Assembly: GCF_001039355.2 (NCBI RefSeq)
Contig: NW_019776060.1
Coordinates: 64,001-106,676 of the forward strand
DNA from: Lingula anatina
Taxonomy: Eukaryota; Brachiopoda; Lingulata; Lingulida; Lingulidae
DNA: 42,676 nt
Reading direction: 5' to 3'
Of the stretch, positions 23,329 to 36,900 are shown in pieces. Every line of letters begins with the position of its first letter. Within the stretch, counting starts at the first letter, position 1. A model generated the notes under the pieces. It did not search any database, had not been told where the DNA came from, and worked only from the letters and a program-made list of their open reading frames with translations. The position numbers were made by a program, and so were the translations under genes.

Positions 23329-24267
23329 ACACACTTCCTTGTACAACATCAAAAAGTTCCCCCAGCATTTTGATATAGAGCAAAGTAACACGTGTATGTT
23401 CCTCAAAATATTGGTCTGGGAAGAACGAATTAAAAGCACCATCATCCAAATTTTAGTTTTTTTAGTTGGCACTCTGGAATGAGGTATTGATTATATAATT
23501 AAATTCGAGTATCAATTCGATTTTGTTCCACAGTGTAAGATAAAAAAAAACTTACTCACCTGACTTGACGCTTGACTCTTCAATGAGTTTTGCTTTCTAA
23601 ATGTCTCTGTTAACGTATCAATCCCCTGCCACCAATGTCGCAATGATCCTGTCTTTAACAGGTAAATAATTGTCAAATCAATATCGTACGGTCCCCAGAG
23701 CGCTTTATCAAAGCTTATGGCCACGCTACCAATCAAATTACTCTGCGAATCCAATCTCGACTAATTAGTCGATACCGATTAAGTGTTGCTGACGGCAATA
23801 TCGTTTTGTCTCTAGAGCCTCATATCTCAGTTCCGTCGCGGGATTGGCAATATCTCCCGTAATCAGTGTTATTTACGATGACGACTGTTTACATATTTCA
23901 TTCATAAATAGCTGACCTACCAATTGATTTAGTCGATGGAGCTCTGAAAAACTGCTGCACATGTTCATTACATGGGCTCGTCAAGCAATGCTCTGTCGTT
24001 TCAGAGTCCCTATGAATAGTGGAGTCGACCAACAGATGTTGGTTAAATAAACACAGTTGGATTTGCATAATGCAGTCTGATTAAGCACGCTTATCGATCA
24101 GTTCTTGCGGTGTACAGTTTTCTTCCTTTTATTTCATAACCTCTGTTCTAAGTAAGTGATGCTCTGTGATTTGCCGGCTCCTTAAGGGGTGCGCTTTCTC
24201 TGCAAGTTTCCTGGTGTTGGTCGTGGCAAGAGGTAGTCCGTCCGTGGGAGCGGTGGCAGTGGAAGGA

Positions 24268-24280
24268 GGGGGGGGGGGGG
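24268..24280. repeat. Poly-G tract
   Basis: A run of 13 G residues in a GA-rich context. A second G-tract of similar length lies at 25093-25104. Confidence 0.85.
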
Positions 24281-26614
24281 CAGAATGTTATCTGGCTCTC
24301 GATTGGGACACGCAGCTCTCTCAAAGAAAATATAAAGTCTTCTGTATTTGCTAGACTTACTGTTCATAAATTCATAAATAAAATTTCGATACTGACTAAT
24401 CAGTCCCTGCATATTATCGTGCTCACAACATTTTGTTCTACACTCAGGATTCAAGCGGTTGTACAAACAATGATGCAATACGTAAAATGCAATTGAATGG
24501 AAATACCGGTAAAGAGACTATCAATTGCAAGACAGCCAACATAGCCAAGATGGGTTAAGCAATCATAAGAATGTAGGCTTCTTTAGAGAAAAGTAGATGG
24601 GGTGGAAGATATAAAACATTCCCATTCCCTCTGCTCTTTAGGTCTGCTCGCAAAAAGGAACTAACGAATAACAGACAGAAGACTCCCCTGAAGCACCCCT
24701 CATCCTACACTCCACCCCCTCTCCCCGGATCTGCCTACGTGTCTGGAATAAGTTTCAATTAGGATTCCTTTTAATGCGCAAATAATGTCGACAAGCCCTT
24801 TTCATTTTCTTATAAAATTACGTCGCCTGATGAGATCAACAAGTATTTACACTTTGTTCTGACAGATTCATTACGAACACAGTCAACAGTCCATTACAAA
24901 CACTGGAAATTGCCGCCCTTAATCAAAACTATTGATCTGCTCTACAGTTACCGTCTGCTGCAAAAACACTTAGTGTCCGCCTGGAAACTTTGTTTGGTAA
25001 TCAGCAGACAATTAACCCGGCCTGATCGATGCTATCTTATTTGACGGGCTCGGTTGCGTGTTTGTGAACCGGAACTGTGACGTCACTGGAAAGGGGGGGG
25101 GGGGAAAGTGATTTTTTTCTTTATGACCCGCTTATTTTGACAGTAAAAAAAAGTATGGGTCTAATGCACGGAAATGTGCGTCGATCATCATATTATTGTT
25201 GACCTCGATTTTTACCAGCATTTGGCGAGCCTTTTATTAGTCTAATATCGGAAAAATGACTTAACTTCTACTAAACTTAAAAAAGACTTTAGTCTAGTTA
25301 TAGTGCTTGTCCAAATAAATGAAACATTGCGACTGTTGCACGGTATAACAAGGAAGACCCTCTAGGCAGATAATCATATTTTAATATTAATTTAAAAATT
25401 CAGTCGAGGCCATAGATTTATCTTTGACCTAAGTTAAGCAATATTCTGGTCTTTAAAATTACAACAGTTTTCGAGGTTTGATTTATTTGGTAAAACAGAC
25501 CCAGGCTGCCTTTCCGAACCATCTATCTCCGCAGTGCTTGCTTCTCTACTGCAATCGGAGATCAATTTTATTACTCGAGCAAACATTATTCTTTAGTGAG
25601 ATGAAAAATACAACGACATTCCAGATTCTGACATTTCTTCGCTTGGATAGACACAAGGCTGGCTAAAGTTCTAATTGCATTTTTTACACTTTGTCTTTTG
25701 TTTCATTTAATATATATGTATATCATACAATTCCGTTTTCCTTGATATTCCTACCATTTAAATATAGTTCTATAAATTAACTCTAGTACTGATGTATGAC
25801 ATTTATTCGATTCAGGTTGATATTAAACGCAAGATTGAGTGACGGTTGTTATAAAAATTACTTTACGTGCCTTTATGCATTACAAAAAGCGCGTAAACGT
25901 ATTAAGGAAAATTCAAATGGGTGGGGGTTACCATTCACAAAAAAAGGAAAAAAAAAAAAAAACCGGCGACGAGGGCAATTTTTCCTTAGCCCCCATGCAT
26001 CCTGGCTTACTATCAAATACTGTAAGTACAGGGAGCTTAAGTAACCATATTTCTCTCCCATCGCCTACCGTTTGTACATGTAAAACACCAACTGCTGAAA
26101 CTTAGCGTTTACCACAGCCGATGAAATTAATATTTAGAATACTTACGTGGCATTGTAAATGGAGGAAATAATATACATGTAGCACCAATGTTATTCAAAT
26201 ACCTTCTGTAGAGATGGCTAGTAAAATATCAAGAATAAATCAATGCACAATGAAAATAGCACCAAGAGATTCTCTCGTGTAATGCTATATGCCTTAAGCG
26301 TCACTTTGACTTGAATTACCGGACGTCAAATGACAGCAAACTATTCAACAATGAAACAACTTTTGAGTTAAAACTTATGATCAAAACAATGTCACACGGA
26401 AGTTTAATGCCACCTCGTTAGGACGCCGAAAACACCAATCATAAAGAAGTTCATGTCCTGATTAACATCTGTTAACCCTGTGTGCAATTCTGTGTTTCTG
26501 TTTCTGTCCCTGATATTCACAGAAAAATGTACAATTCATAATTAGCCTACTTGTCAAATAAATACGGAAAACTGTACTTAAAAAAGCACCATAAATTACT
26601 AAAATTCCCCGAGA

Positions 26615-26822
26615 TTAACGCCATATATATCGGCGCTGTAGAAATCGTCTATTCCGTTCAGCACTTTGGTACAGACGCCGTAGTTCAAAGGGATCTAAAC
26701 TGCCTATGTCGAATATGTAGTGCACGAAAAGTGGAGTGACATTTTTCGCAAGCACCTTATATTTCACAGTACTGATTCCGTCAAAGAACATGCGGAACTG
26801 CGTCGCCTGTATCAGATGTTGC
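26615..26822 (-). CDS. GT7 gene exon 6 with stop codon
   Basis: The acceptor CTTCGCAG follows a pyrimidine-rich tract. It encodes FFDGISTVKYKVL and then VHYIFDIG, the usual end of the family, followed by 28 extra residues rich in Arg (ELRRLYQSAERNRRFLQRR). Confidence 0.9.
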
Positions 26823-29800
26823 CTGCGAAGAAATAGAAAAAGGACCACGTGAATCTACAATAAATATCAGAAATATGCATGTTCAGTGGTTTGTATTTAT
26901 CTTATCATTTACCTGTGTTGTCTGCATCAAATGTTGCCTGGGATGTATTACTTTTGTATATACCTCATCATTTTACTACATACGAAAGTGTGTCACCTAC
27001 GGATCACCATTAATTTTCTTACACACTGGCTGCAATTTTACAATATAGAACTATTATTACGACCAATTAATAATTAAGAATAATATACATGTATTGTCCT
27101 TCTTATGTACGGTAATGATCAAGCCAGTTTTTAACTACTGGTTATCTTTTCTGACTACCATATAGTGTATAGCAACACTTACTGAATTTCCATTTGTAAT
27201 ACTCTTTTGTTTTTCGTGTGTTCTATCAACGTATATCGGCCAATATCTGTGGGTGGCCTCTCAATGATAAGCCCAGACGCTAAAATTCTGGAAAAAAAAT
27301 TTAAAAAGTTAAGTAAAAACAGGATTCTCAGATTAATATTAAAATATAAAAATGTGATATTCTAATGAGCTATAAATTTCTTCATTCCTATAACATATCT
27401 TTCTTAGCAATTAAATATAAATGTTCCTGGTACAAGCATGTAGTGCGCCTGGTGTCATTTTGACCCAAATGGGCTCATATCTTAATTTAACAACAAAATA
27501 TATTCATAAATGAAACCATACACCAGGCCATTTCAACAACTACCTCTTTGTATTAACATGGAGAGGTTGCCTCTGAATTGACTGAAAGGGTGGCACATGT
27601 ACATGTATATGTACAGGCCAATTCTATGGTCCATGCACACTGGTGCATATTAAGGACTTGTATATTATAGACCCTTGGGTAATCCTATCATAAAAGTGGC
27701 GCCATACTGAAGCCACTAGCGTTGCCTCTTTCTGCTGTGCATATGTGAGGCTTCCGGTATTATATAAAAAAAGACGTACCGTTTTGCCATCTCGTCGTCC
27801 TCGCCGCCCCAACCCCAGAAGCTGTTGCTAAAACCGTTCACCTTTTCAAAATGTTTATTGGGAAATGCCAACGCTGTGCCTACTAGAGAGGGATATTTTA
27901 GCCTAAAATGGTAAAATAAAGATTTATAAAACCGATGTAAAGTTCCCATTGTGATTGAAAAAAAAAAGTCTTCCCTCACTTCTGTTATTGTTAGAAACAG
28001 CGTATGGAATCAAAACCAAATTAAATGTATAACACAAAATGCCACTGTGAAAGCCGAATTATTATATTCATTAGTGTCGTCTATTAGCATTAATGGATCT
28101 TTTGAAATTGAATCCGGGAAATCAAATGATATGACGAAATGACAAAATCAAATTAAATTAATTAATCAATACAGTATAGGGCCTATTAATCATTTCGCCT
28201 TAGGTTCCGTTAAAGGGTTTTAAGTTATGAGAATAATCGTACGTATAGTTATGCCTGCTGACGGCAGGTGCTAGGTGCCGGGGAGTACTGGGACACACAT
28301 ATAGGTTTCTGTCATCTTCCAGTAGGGCATCTATGTCGTGGAAAATGACGCAGTCAAAGCCGAATTCTTTATTCGATTCCAGGTAGGCAGCGTTCATTAC
28401 GCGACCCTTGTTGAAACTATCTGTTCCATTCTGTAATGATTGAAATGCAATAAAATTACAAAAATGTGATACAGTTTTGTTCACTTCTTCATATATATAA
28501 AAAAAGCTAAGAAGTTTATTTTGGAATTGTTTCAAACGCTTCTTATGATATTTTGATAATAACAAATTGCATATCATTTCACTGATTGTAATAGTTTACA
28601 TACCGCATTTGCATAAAAATGTAGCTATATTAAAGATGACACAGAATACCGAAATAGTGGCTTTGACGTTTGGCTAAGTACATAATAAAGTCACCTGTTC
28701 CGACACAACTATCCTGAAATCGATCTTTTGCCGTTGTAAAATAGGTATGTAATGATCCAGAAATTGCGATAGATGGAGCCACCGATCCCTAAAAGGTATG
28801 ATGAGCAGCACTCGGAACTGTGGGACGCAATCACTTGGTTTCCAGTGGCCGCCACGTATATCTGGGAACTTTTCAGAGAGGTCTCTCAACGAGAGGGGTA
28901 ATGACGTGAGCTGTGGACGGAGTTTACCGACTAAAAACAAAACAGAAAAAAAGCTTTTCATAATTGAAAAAAAAAAAGAAATCTACTTTAACCCACATGC
29001 TTATTTGGGATATGTCACCTCCACTGTTTTGAAAAAAATTCCTTCGAGAAAAATATACAAATGGAATTGACAATTTTCAAGACTTCACCCTTTTATTCCT
29101 TTTGCCTCGATTTGGTGAACCTTTTGATACACATTAAAATCGGCTGAATAGGGGCAAAAAGGTAGCTCAGCAAAGTTCATGGTCACATTTGGGATAAAGT
29201 AAACCAAGATATGTAGATTTTCTCTTCACATATTATTAAGGTACAAAATGTCAAGGTTATCAGTGAAATCAACGTACTTCCGTCTTAAAAGTTCAACCCC
29301 CTTACAATCGATAGCAGCACTGCGAATAACCTTCCCCCTCCCCCGTAATAGATTGCGTCATACAAGCAGCACTTCACTTGCGGCCGAGTGACTCATCCAT
29401 CGCTTGTGCAGAGTGACCCGCGCGGGTCGTACGGTGATAGCATTGTCTCAATAAAACTGGTTCTATGCACAATATCAACAAAGAACCCTTTAGATAATCA
29501 GATTTATTTGTCTTAGTTCTAGACATTTGTTGTTCACCCTTTCCATACATTGAGAATACCGTCTCCTGACTGATTCATGAAAATATCATAATGGTTATAA
29601 AAAGTGTCATGAGCAAGTATCAAACTGATAATCCATGTAACCCATTCGATAATGAATAACGCCTTCTATTTTATTTTTTCATTTTGGAGAGACATTATTT
29701 TTCGCTAAATTTTGTAAACCTCAAACACAATATACTGCAATTGCATTATACGGTATATTGTATTATTTTAATAAAACTATAAATTACACTGTGAAATATT

Positions 29801-32800
29801 GGCTTCGCAGTGGTTGTAGATAACTGAACACATTTCTTAAGTATCGGTATAATAAATACACGCTGTAAAACTGGTTACAGTTTGCCAGGGTCGCCGAAAG
29901 ATGAAATCGTATACACTTTTCAGTGCATTTTTCTTTTTTACTTTTGACATCGTAAGTGCTGGGGTGGGGGTACGGAGTGTATTTTTTCATTCTTTACGGT
30001 TGTCGAGATATTTTGATATTACCCTGACATGACGCTGAGGTCAGATCCGGAAAAATCGGTTTTTACAGTTCAAAAGTGATCATACGAAGTCCCATCAGTC
30101 AATGTGCAGTTGCCGCACAGTCTGCGTGCGGACTCACTGATCCGCTGTCTTTGCACAACATGCATGTTTTTAGCACCCGCAGAATATAAGGCGACACAAC
30201 TTCACATTTATACAAGTGAATTTCATACATTGCGTATATCCATAATATATTTTCAACAGTAATTTATCAGTCACACAGCACTCTTAAGCTTCAGCTTTTC
30301 CTGCATTTTTCTGCCATATCGGTTCAAGTATACCTTCAGATTGATATGATACCAGCTTACAGAAAAGAGGCGTGTTTCTGAAATCATTACTTCCTGACCA
30401 CTAGAACTGGCAGTCACTTGTAAAATCTGTTCAGAACGTATTTCATTTGTATTTCAAAAAATACTTAAACCTCTGTATTGTAGCTTAACCGGATGCAGTA
30501 GAGCTATCCACCTAAACTTTGACATTCGGCGATTGTAATTCAACATGTTGCTTTATGCATTATTATCGTGCATGGATGAATTTTTCGCAACAACTTCTGT
30601 TTAAACATGGCATATGAAGCTAATCAGCTCAAAACAAGTTTCCTTTGACACAAATCATTTTCTGGGGCTTCATCCCCTTTTTACACATAAGCCAGCAAAG
30701 CCGTCATAGTCAATTATCTACGAAGTGCGTGCTATATTCAATGTATTGCCTTAGAGGCGTTTTAATGCTCATTAAAAAAGCATTCTTTATGGGCTTTATC
30801 TAAAGTAATTGCACCCAATCATGTGAAAAGCTAAATTTATTTGATTTTCTTCACCCAGTGAAAAACTCCTGCGCCCATTATCCAATGCAACCCAGGCCCG
30901 CAGCCTGAAAGATCCTCCCTTTTTGCTGGGAAAAGGTCTACTCTGGGTAAATTTGATCTAAGTAAACTAAGGTTTCATGAAAAAAGGTCCAGAATTTCAG
31001 AAAAAGTACACCCATTTTGCAATTGCTGGCTATGGGCCTTCAACCTTGTGTAAAGTGATAACATGCGGAAATTAAGACTAGGTTCCCACAGATTTAGATC
31101 GATCCATCTGGAACGACCTAACTCCCTGGGGGTCCACGCTAAATTGCTCTCAGCTTCCGAGAGTCGAGCGCGCACTAAAGTTTAGTACCCCCTTACAGTA
31201 TGTAGTAGGCGGGACAGACATTTAAGCCGATTAAGCTGACAGCAATGTAGTGAGACTCCCCAGGGGGATAGATCGATTTTTAAATTAAAATATCTGCGGG
31301 AATGGTCTCTAATACAGCTTAGCCGGTTGTAGAGTGATGCACCAGGAACAAATATAATATTGTTGCATGTTCAAAGCAACATCTGATACATGAGGTAAAT
31401 ACGAAAGTTCTTTCACACAACGTAGCACGAGCCAGCATCACGAAAGAGACCAGAAAAACATCTTTATTAGGGCGGATACCGTGTGTATCACATGCTTCTT
31501 TCGTGGTGTAATTTCAATACTCTTTTTGTTCTTGATCACTCTCTAGTGCAATGATACTCTTGTTTAATAAAGCTGCTTTTTAGACGAAAATACATTTGTT
31601 TTTGTAATCTGACTGTTCGCAGATGGAAGGGGAAAGGGGTAAAACAAACGCAATAATAAGATGTCCGAAGACAGATTACTGGCAAAAGCACTGGGTAAAT
31701 TGGGACCGCATCATAGGTTAAATTCAATTATTCACGACATAAGTCTCAAAAAGACCTCTCTGCTGATAAGAGAATTACATTGATATAAGATGTTATTACA
31801 GACAAAATCGAATATCAAATTCAGAGTCGTAAGATTTGGTATACAAATGACAACCTTGTCGGAAATAACAATGCGGATCGGGTTGCAATACATGTACTTG
31901 TATGTATTGTTATAACTGCGACGCTGGTAAAGAAGCGTCGTTAACGTAGTTAAAGCAATAGCCTCCTGCCTTTTCAAACACCTAACCATTGGCGGAGCCT
32001 AAAAATGTCCCTTGGTTCCACTCTTTTTCATTTGAAATCTAACCACTCCTAGCGTTTCTGATGGATGCCATCAGAACACCACACTTGAAATGACATTCTG
32101 CGTTTGAAAGGTCACCTCTATCAAAGGCCCCATTCAGAAAAAGGGACTAACTAGTCCGAGGGTCAAATATGGCTACCCACTGCAGAGCTTGTCGTCCAAT
32201 CCGCCAATAGACCCCGAATATATCCCGTGGGGAAGTATTCAAGTGACTCGGCCATATTTGACCCTCGGACTAGTTAGTCTTCTATTCTGAATGGGGCCAT
32301 AGACAAGAATTTCCAGTGACCTCTGAAACGCAGGGTGATGTGTGAGGGTTAGGATTATCAAAAGAGGCAGTAGCCTTTGCTGCAGGCTTAGGGTTATAGT
32401 TCCCTAAGCAAATCTGATCGGTCATATCAAGGAGTCTGTTGGAACTCCTTGGTCATATCATGTCTTGATGTCTTTACTTGCCTGTGTTTTTTTTTTTTTT
32501 TTTTTTTTCCAGAGATATGCTGATAATAGGGATACGTTTCCAGTAGTCTTTGATATACAGGGTACTGGCTGGTGACTCGCCGGGAAATTCAGTGGGATTG
32601 AATTATGGTTTTAATATTCATGGCACCGAAATAAAAAAAAAGATCTACTCTATACTTATTTTTTTTAAATCTACTGTAGACTTTCTAAACTTCAATCATG
32701 CGTGTAAATATGCCACACGCCACTGTCTTAATAAAATATATTAAGTCAAGAATATGCATTAGCTACAAACCACACTGTGAATCTAAAACGAGTATTTGTA

Positions 32801-33869
32801 TGCGGAAACTGGTTGAAACAATACGGGCCGTGCATTCTGTAACCTTGCACCAGCTGCCACGCGTTCTGAACACGCGGCCCTGTGGCAAAAGCAGTGGTGT
32901 ATGGCATATTTACACGCACGATTGAGGTTTAAGAAGTCTAGAGAAGATTTGATATTTTTTTTAGAAGTCTTGGGTAGATTTTTAATTTTTATATTGATGT
33001 GTGATGAATATTAACTGTAATTCAACCGCACTGAATACCACAGTCCCCTCTGTATCAAAGACTGTTGCAAACATGGCCTTATAAGCAGTATAACCCTGCC
33101 GGACTGGAAAAAAAACGGAGACAAGTTGCAGCAAACTTTCCGTAATCTCTAAGAGTAAAGGCGCCGCAAAAGTAAAAAAAATGCATTTAAAACTGGGAAT
33201 TTAAGCATTTTACTTAGCTTCTTTCTCTTTTCTTGCAATTTGGAACATGGTTTTGTTTATCGACATTATAGGGGGCCCATTTTTTATCATAGTGCATAAT
33301 GTCTCTTAAACACGAAAATGATTGCGAATCACAAGCTGGTCATACATTTAATTCTTATTTATTTTTTCATAAAAATACACATGCATTAATATAATCACAG
33401 AATGGTTGTAACACAGCGGAAATGAAATGGGCAGATGGGTAAAATACTCAGACGAAGACTCAGTGTTGATGTCCCAAGTCGCCGCTGTCGGCACTTAGAT
33501 GAAAGTACTAAAATAGGCCTATATATCATTTTCTGTTAACGATAATGTTTGAACGCACGCGAGCTCGTCCCCATTAGTGACGCCATCCTAGGTGACAATT
33601 TTTTTAGAAAAAAAGATCAGTGAAGTTTTATGCCCGGTTCGTAACAGATCTAGAAAATCTAGGTATGGAAACGATTTTCCTGTGCTTTACCAGGGATATG
33701 TATACAAAATATACAGGAAGTGTGACGCTTTTAATGCAGACTTTGAATTCAATAAAATCTTATCAAAATAAAACTGTAGATGTAGCAGTCCTGTTGAATT
33801 AAAGTGGATATTCATTTTCTCTCTCAAATAATTCAGCAGTCGAGTTAGGTTTGGCCGCTACTAAAATAC

Positions 33870-33920
<51 letters not shown>

Positions 33921-36900
33921 GACAAATCCACTTTATTGGGGGATATACTTGAAATGAAGCCATTTAGTTTTTTGTTCGGGATTTTCAAAGTATGCATCAG
34001 ACATGATTAGAAGCATCCCACACACACATTACAGGCAGCTACATCATGTTCGGTATTTTATATCATTCTTATCATCAAGGTGGGTCGTTTGTTTAATGGG
34101 TCGTATAACCAACGTATTACAACATATTATTTTCCCTACACGGTGGTTAAAAGAGTTATCTCCCAGACATCTATGTACGTACCACACATGACGTCACTCG
34201 TCAAGCAGACGACACTGCCAAAAACACTGACGGATTCAGGATCTTGCAAACCGGGGGTGGAAGGGGGGGGGCACAATGTTTAGAAATTTGAAAAATATAA
34301 CACAGGGCAACTGTATTACAATATGAAGAACCAAGGAATGAGAATTTGATTAACCTCGTTTAGTCTCGCTTCGCTTCTTTTGCTGTTTTTTTGGGAGGGA
34401 GAATGGGGAGACGGNGGGGGGGGGTATATCTCAAAAACTAGATGTCATTTGCTCGTAGTGCCCTCCCGTACACCCACCACTGTGTCATTGCCAAGCGTTC
34501 GTTTTTTGTCCATGAATTACACCGAGAAAAAACCCTCCATGCATATCACTGCCCATAACCAAATTTACTTATGGGCCTCCCTATCTCATCCTGACGGTGC
34601 CAAATTTCTATTTCTAGGTGACTCACGGTGAAGAAGACACTATGTTCATGTTCACACATCGGGCTATGACGGGTCTGGGGAAATCTAGGAGGGCACAGAG
34701 GATACATACCTTTCCCCCTAGATTCGGTGGGATCCCCCTGTCTCTTTCTTCCCAAAGAAACAGTATAACGTACACAACAACTAAAATCAAGTATTATTTC
34801 TATCCCTATGGCCGATGTATCATAATAATATTGCCTTTGTTTATACTGGTTTTCGTCCTTGTGCCCCCGTAAGGGAATCTTGAGCCCACCACTGGTTATG
34901 TGGACGATAACGACGATATCGCCAACACTCAATGATGGGTTGATTTAAAAAAAGGCAGTGTCACTTTTTATCCCTCTTTAGGATAACTGTACGTTTTATT
35001 AAAGTGTATGAGTAAATGTCTTTAGCAGGCTTATCTATTTAATTTCATTGTCGAATATAATAGACCCTTTCTCTTTGTTAATAACGCCTGTCGTCTTACC
35101 TATTTTAAATTCTCGAGCACGGATTTATTGAATCATATCGAATCGTCACGTGAATTAAGTCGACAGAGAAAGCGTAGGTTAACGGACACTTTAAGGCTTT
35201 TTAAATTTAAAACACTGTGCCATGTCGTACCCTGAGCTTTTCTTCAGAGAATCTGTCTCCTTCAGTAATCCAAAAGTGATTTCACCATAGGGTACATCTG
35301 TACCAGTTAGTATTGAAATAGTTTTATCGATGGTGACGCGCTAGCATGTCTTTTAGTTTAGAACGCGGTCAAGTTTTGAACAAGAGGACAGATGATGAAT
35401 AGTGCTTCTATAGTTACAGAGGCAGATGCATACAAAAATGCAACTCCCCATTGTTAAAAAGTGACATGGAAAACCACTGTCATAGGACAACCACGGACGT
35501 TTCAACTTCAGAAAAGAGTGCACTGCGCACTCTATTCATGGCCACAACCAATTTATGATTATATCTATGTACTTATGTGCACTCTATATTAGAGGCCAAC
35601 TGAGTAGTGAAATTGGTTCTATGACAAAATTCTCGTTGGACACGGTAGCAAAATATTGCCATAAATAAGCCGGAGTCAATTTCATGTCTGTGGACATCTA
35701 ATGAAAAAAATCAATCTGTGGGCCAGGTAATGGGTAAGCCCAATGACCGTGGCGAGATGTTTTGTTTATCATTAGAAAGGAATATCTTTGAATAAAGAAA
35801 AACGATTTTCTGTCTATTTAACAGCAATTGCTTTTACAAACACCAGCTAAATCCGGAGTTATCGCCAGTATAATATTCCATTTAATGATAAAAATATAAT
35901 GACAAATGAAGAAACATAGGTCTGTAGACATGTACATGTTACACAGCTGACGGAATTATTTGCTGGGCTATTCTCCATCTATCTTTGACTGGGTTCCCAT
36001 CCCTAGATCGATCTAGCAGGATCGATCCATCTCCAAGGGCTTTTTCGCTAAATTGCTTTCAGCTTAAGCGGCTTAGATGGCTGACACGCCTACTGAAGCT
36101 GCTAAACGATAGTTAATTGCCCCCTAACAGCTTCAGTAGGCGTGCTGGACATCAAGCCGCTTAAGTTGATTGCAATTTAGCGAGAATCCCCTTGAAGATA
36201 GATCGATCCAAAGTGAGTACGATAGGGTCTGGGAATGGTCCCTTTAACACCTCGGTGTATGTCACTGCGTTCCCAAAAGAGACATGAATCTTCTCAAGGC
36301 CGTGTGCTCTTTTGTGCATATAAGAGCAATAAATTTCATAGAATAATGTGAACTCAAGTGCGTATGAACGTATAGCTTGTATTTTCTGCACTGAATGATG
36401 TATATATATATTCAGTATCAATTGAAAAATTATCATTTGTATAGTATCCGTCTCGTCTCCTCTTTCACGCACAAACTGGAATTGTTAATTTGAACAAATA
36501 TTAAATCGATGTGGCATCTAGTCGTACAAGTTTTGTGATAATGAATAGAGGGTCTGAATTTAGTGCACGTCCTTCGGCTGTCATGACGCGGCGTTGCTTG
36601 GAAGGGTGTAAAGCAAGGTTAATAATGACAAAAGACAGACAAGTTGCACTGGAATAGTTGTCAAACACAAAAAATATCAAATAAATATATAAATAAATGA
36701 ATAAATGATACGTAAACTACGTAGCACTCAAAACACCAGTTCTAACATGTTTTTATTTGTTTTTATTTATTTTATTTATTTGTTTGACGAAGTCTTAACA
36801 TCTTCCGGCTACGTCAAAATATCAACCGACTGAAAAGGGATAAAGCAAAACAGCATGCTAGGGAGACCCGGGAAGGGATGGGGTGGGGTGGGGTGGGCGG

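Larger units (their letters stand above)
21141..26614. other. Intergenic DNA, no supported gene
   Basis: Short frames here lack domain signatures and have no consistent splice sites. The stretch contains the CAAA-rich repeat, the CCACTTTGGTA array and G-tracts. The 3' UTR of the minus-strand glycosyltransferase should occupy its upper end below 26615; ATTAAA on the minus strand near 26403-26408 is a weak candidate polyadenylation signal. Confidence 0.5.

Noticed and set aside
23512-23754. Minus-strand frame of 80 codons with a Trp-rich stretch
   Set aside because: No recognisable motif, no flanking splice sites that link it to another exon, and normal intergenic composition around it.
28200-28242. 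Extending GT7 exon 3 to the in-frame stop after the NGT codons
   Set aside because: There is no GT donor there in the right phase, and the extra residues would add a gap to an otherwise ungapped family alignment.
34380-34932. Overlapping frames of 83-128 codons on both strands
   Set aside because: They lie in a probable transposon interior, cross G-rich low-complexity DNA and an undetermined base, and show no domain.
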